Of a DNA stretch of 64,000 nucleotides, positions 62,834 to 64,000 are shown piece after piece (position 1 is the first letter of the stretch; each line of letters opens with the position of its first letter). The position numbers and the translations under genes are program-made. The DNA is taken from positions 105,294 through 169,293 of the forward strand of contig CALVMR010000018.1 in NCBI GenBank assembly GCA_944346885.1, read 5' to 3'. The notes under the pieces were generated by a model. It was not told the DNA's origin. It was given only the letters and a program-made list of their open reading frames with translations, and searched no databases. The DNA comes from an uncultured Clostridia bacterium (lineage in GTDB: Bacteria > Bacillota > Clostridia > Christensenellales > Borkfalkiaceae).

Positions 62834-64000
62834 ATGAATTACAGGAACAAAGAGTGGCGCAATTCCATGCGCCTGACGCTGGACTATAATTACATGATGA
62901 AGAAGTTCATCGGGCAGGACGGGTTTACCGATGCGGAGATGAACGAGATGAAAGAGGCGGCGGGCGATGCGTTCGATTACGTTGCCGAAAACCGCGGCAA
63001 GGGGATGATGGGCTGGACGGAGCTGCCGTACAACCAGGATGCCGTCGTCGAAGACATCCTTGCCACCGCAAAGGCGGTGCGCCGCAAGTTCAAATATTTT
63101 GTTGTGCTCGGCATCGGCGGCAGCGCGCTCGGCCCCATCGCCGTGTTCAACGCGCTGTGCCACCTGCATTACAACGACCTCGCGCCCTCCAAGCGCAAGG
63201 GTCCCAAGTTCTATGTGGAGGATAACGTAGATCCCGAACGCATGGCGGCGCTTTTGGACGTCATCGAGCCCGAAAAAACCTGCTTCAACGTCATCACGAA
63301 GTCGGGCGCTACCAGCGAAACGATGACGCAGTATCTCGTCATCAACGACATTTTGACCAAGGCGCTCGGCGACAAGGCGGCGGAAAATATCATCGCCACC
63401 ACCGACGAAAAGAAGGGCAACCTCATCAAGCTCGTCAAAGAGTTCGGCTATAAGGCGTTCGTCATCCCCGACGGTGTCGGCGGCAGGTTCTCCGAGCTGT
63501 GCCCCGTGGGGCTGCTGCCCGCGGCGGTGCTCGGCATCGACATCAAAGAGATGCTCGCGGGCGCAAAATTCATGGACGGCGTCTGCTCCAAACCTTCGAT
63601 CGCCAAAAACCCCGCGCTCGCCTGCGCCGTGCTGCAGATCATGGCGATGAAGCGCGGCAAAAACGTCGGCGTCATGATGCCGTATGCCGACAGCCTCAAA
63701 CTCATGGCGGACTGGTACTGCCAGCTGTGGGCGGAGAGCCTCGGCAAGAACGTGACCCTCGACGGCAAGCCCTGCAACGTCGGGCAGACGCCCGTCAAGT
63801 CGTTGGGCGTGACCGACCAGCACTCGCAGGTGCAGCTGTACACCGAAGGCCCCTTCGATAAGGTGGTGACCTTCCTCTCCGTCAAGGATTACCGCACGGT
63901 GGTGGAGATCCCGCACGGCTGCGAGGATATCCCCGACGTGTCTTTCCTCGGCGGGCACACGATGAACGAGCTCATCCAGGCGGAGAACAAGGCGACGGCG
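62834..64000 (+). CDS. pgi: Glucose-6-phosphate isomerase, N-terminal 389 residues (3' truncated by window edge)
   Basis: Interconverts glucose-6-phosphate and fructose-6-phosphate in glycolysis. The open frame starts MNYRNKEWRNSMRLTLDYNY at an ATG eight bases after GGGAGG and continues to the last base. Family motifs: VVLGIGGSALGP near residue 90, VITKSGATSETM (phosphate-binding loop), DGVGGRFSELCPVGLLP (PGI signature 1 with catalytic Arg) and TPVKSLGVTDQHSQVQLY. The visible sequence is about 85% of the usual ~450 residues of the bacterial short form, so only the C-terminal end with the last catalytic Lys is missing. Confidence 0.94.
   Translation, partial: MNYRNKEWRNSMRLTLDYNYMMKKFIGQDGFTDAEMNEMKEAAGDAFDYVAENRGKGMMGWTELPYNQDAVVEDILATAKAVRRKFKYFVVLGIGGSALGPIAVFNALCHLHYNDLAPSKRKGPKFYVEDNVDPERMAALLDVIEPEKTCFNVITKSGATSETMTQYLVINDILTKALGDKAAENIIATTDEKKGNLIKLVKEFGYKAFVIPDGVGGRFSELCPVGLLPAAVLGIDIKEMLAGAKFMDGVCSKPSIAKNPALACAVLQIMAMKRGKNVGVMMPYADSLKLMADWYCQLWAESLGKNVTLDGKPCNVGQTPVKSLGVTDQHSQVQLYTEGPFDKVVTFLSVKDYRTVVEIPHGCEDIPDVSFLGGHTMNELIQAENKATA

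Overview
This window looks like chromosome from a G+C-rich, endospore-forming Bacillota (Clostridia), probably an uncultured gut or digester lineage. The evidence is the C-terminus of SpoIVA at the left edge, sigma-A type promoters (TTGACA-N17-TATAAT style), strong AGGAGG ribosome binding sites with frequent GTG/TTG starts, Gram-positive lipoprotein signals and an RNase J. The genus cannot be named from the sequence alone; a Christensenellales-like gut clostridium is my best guess.

Layout. (1) 1-4.3 kb: 3' end of spoIVA, then a two-gene heterodimeric ABC exporter. (2) 4.3-7.2 kb: a 43-codon orphan gene with its own promoter and terminator, then a serC-serA operon on the minus strand. (3) 7.3-18.85 kb: a coiled-coil protein of unknown function, then a long plus-strand run: RNase J, the tRNA wobble-uridine pair trmR-trhP, DNA polymerase IV, a small membrane protein, an amidohydrolase and two tandem M29 aminopeptidases, closed by a terminator. 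(4) 18.9-23.2 kb, minus strand: an ABC-2 transporter pair and a sialate O-acetylesterase lipoprotein. (5) 23.4-26.5 kb: rdgB, a YfcE-like phosphoesterase and a large lipoprotein resembling GH99-type hydrolases. (6) 26.6-58.6 kb: a glycan-utilisation locus. (7) 58.6-64 kb: tRNA-Val, a thioesterase/DUF1848 pair, glycerol-1-phosphate dehydrogenase, a sugar-phosphate isomerase-like protein and the start of pgi.

The centrepiece is region 6. A minus-strand AraC regulator faces a secreted esterase, followed by ten tightly spaced plus-strand genes (about 29.5 kb) that end at one intrinsic terminator. They encode two giant multidomain beta-helix lipoproteins (1,799 and 1,723 aa) as bookends, a GH3 glycosidase, a 1,304-aa lipoprotein and a 990-aa apparently cytosolic protein that share an unrecognised alpha-helical catalytic-like domain, a 1,406-aa lipoprotein made only of about ten beta-sandwich modules, a sugar ABC importer (binding protein and two permeases, no ATPase) and a further lipoprotein built of Ig-like and CBM96-like modules. 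A coherent model: surface lipoproteins bind and cut a complex glycan, the importer takes up the oligosaccharides, and the cytosolic paralogue plus GH3 finish degradation. The substrate is not evident. The shared helical domain and the shared GWSG-type modules are the best candidates here for undescribed protein families.

All calls are from reading sequence and translations; no database search, structure prediction or computation was run. Domain boundaries are approximate.
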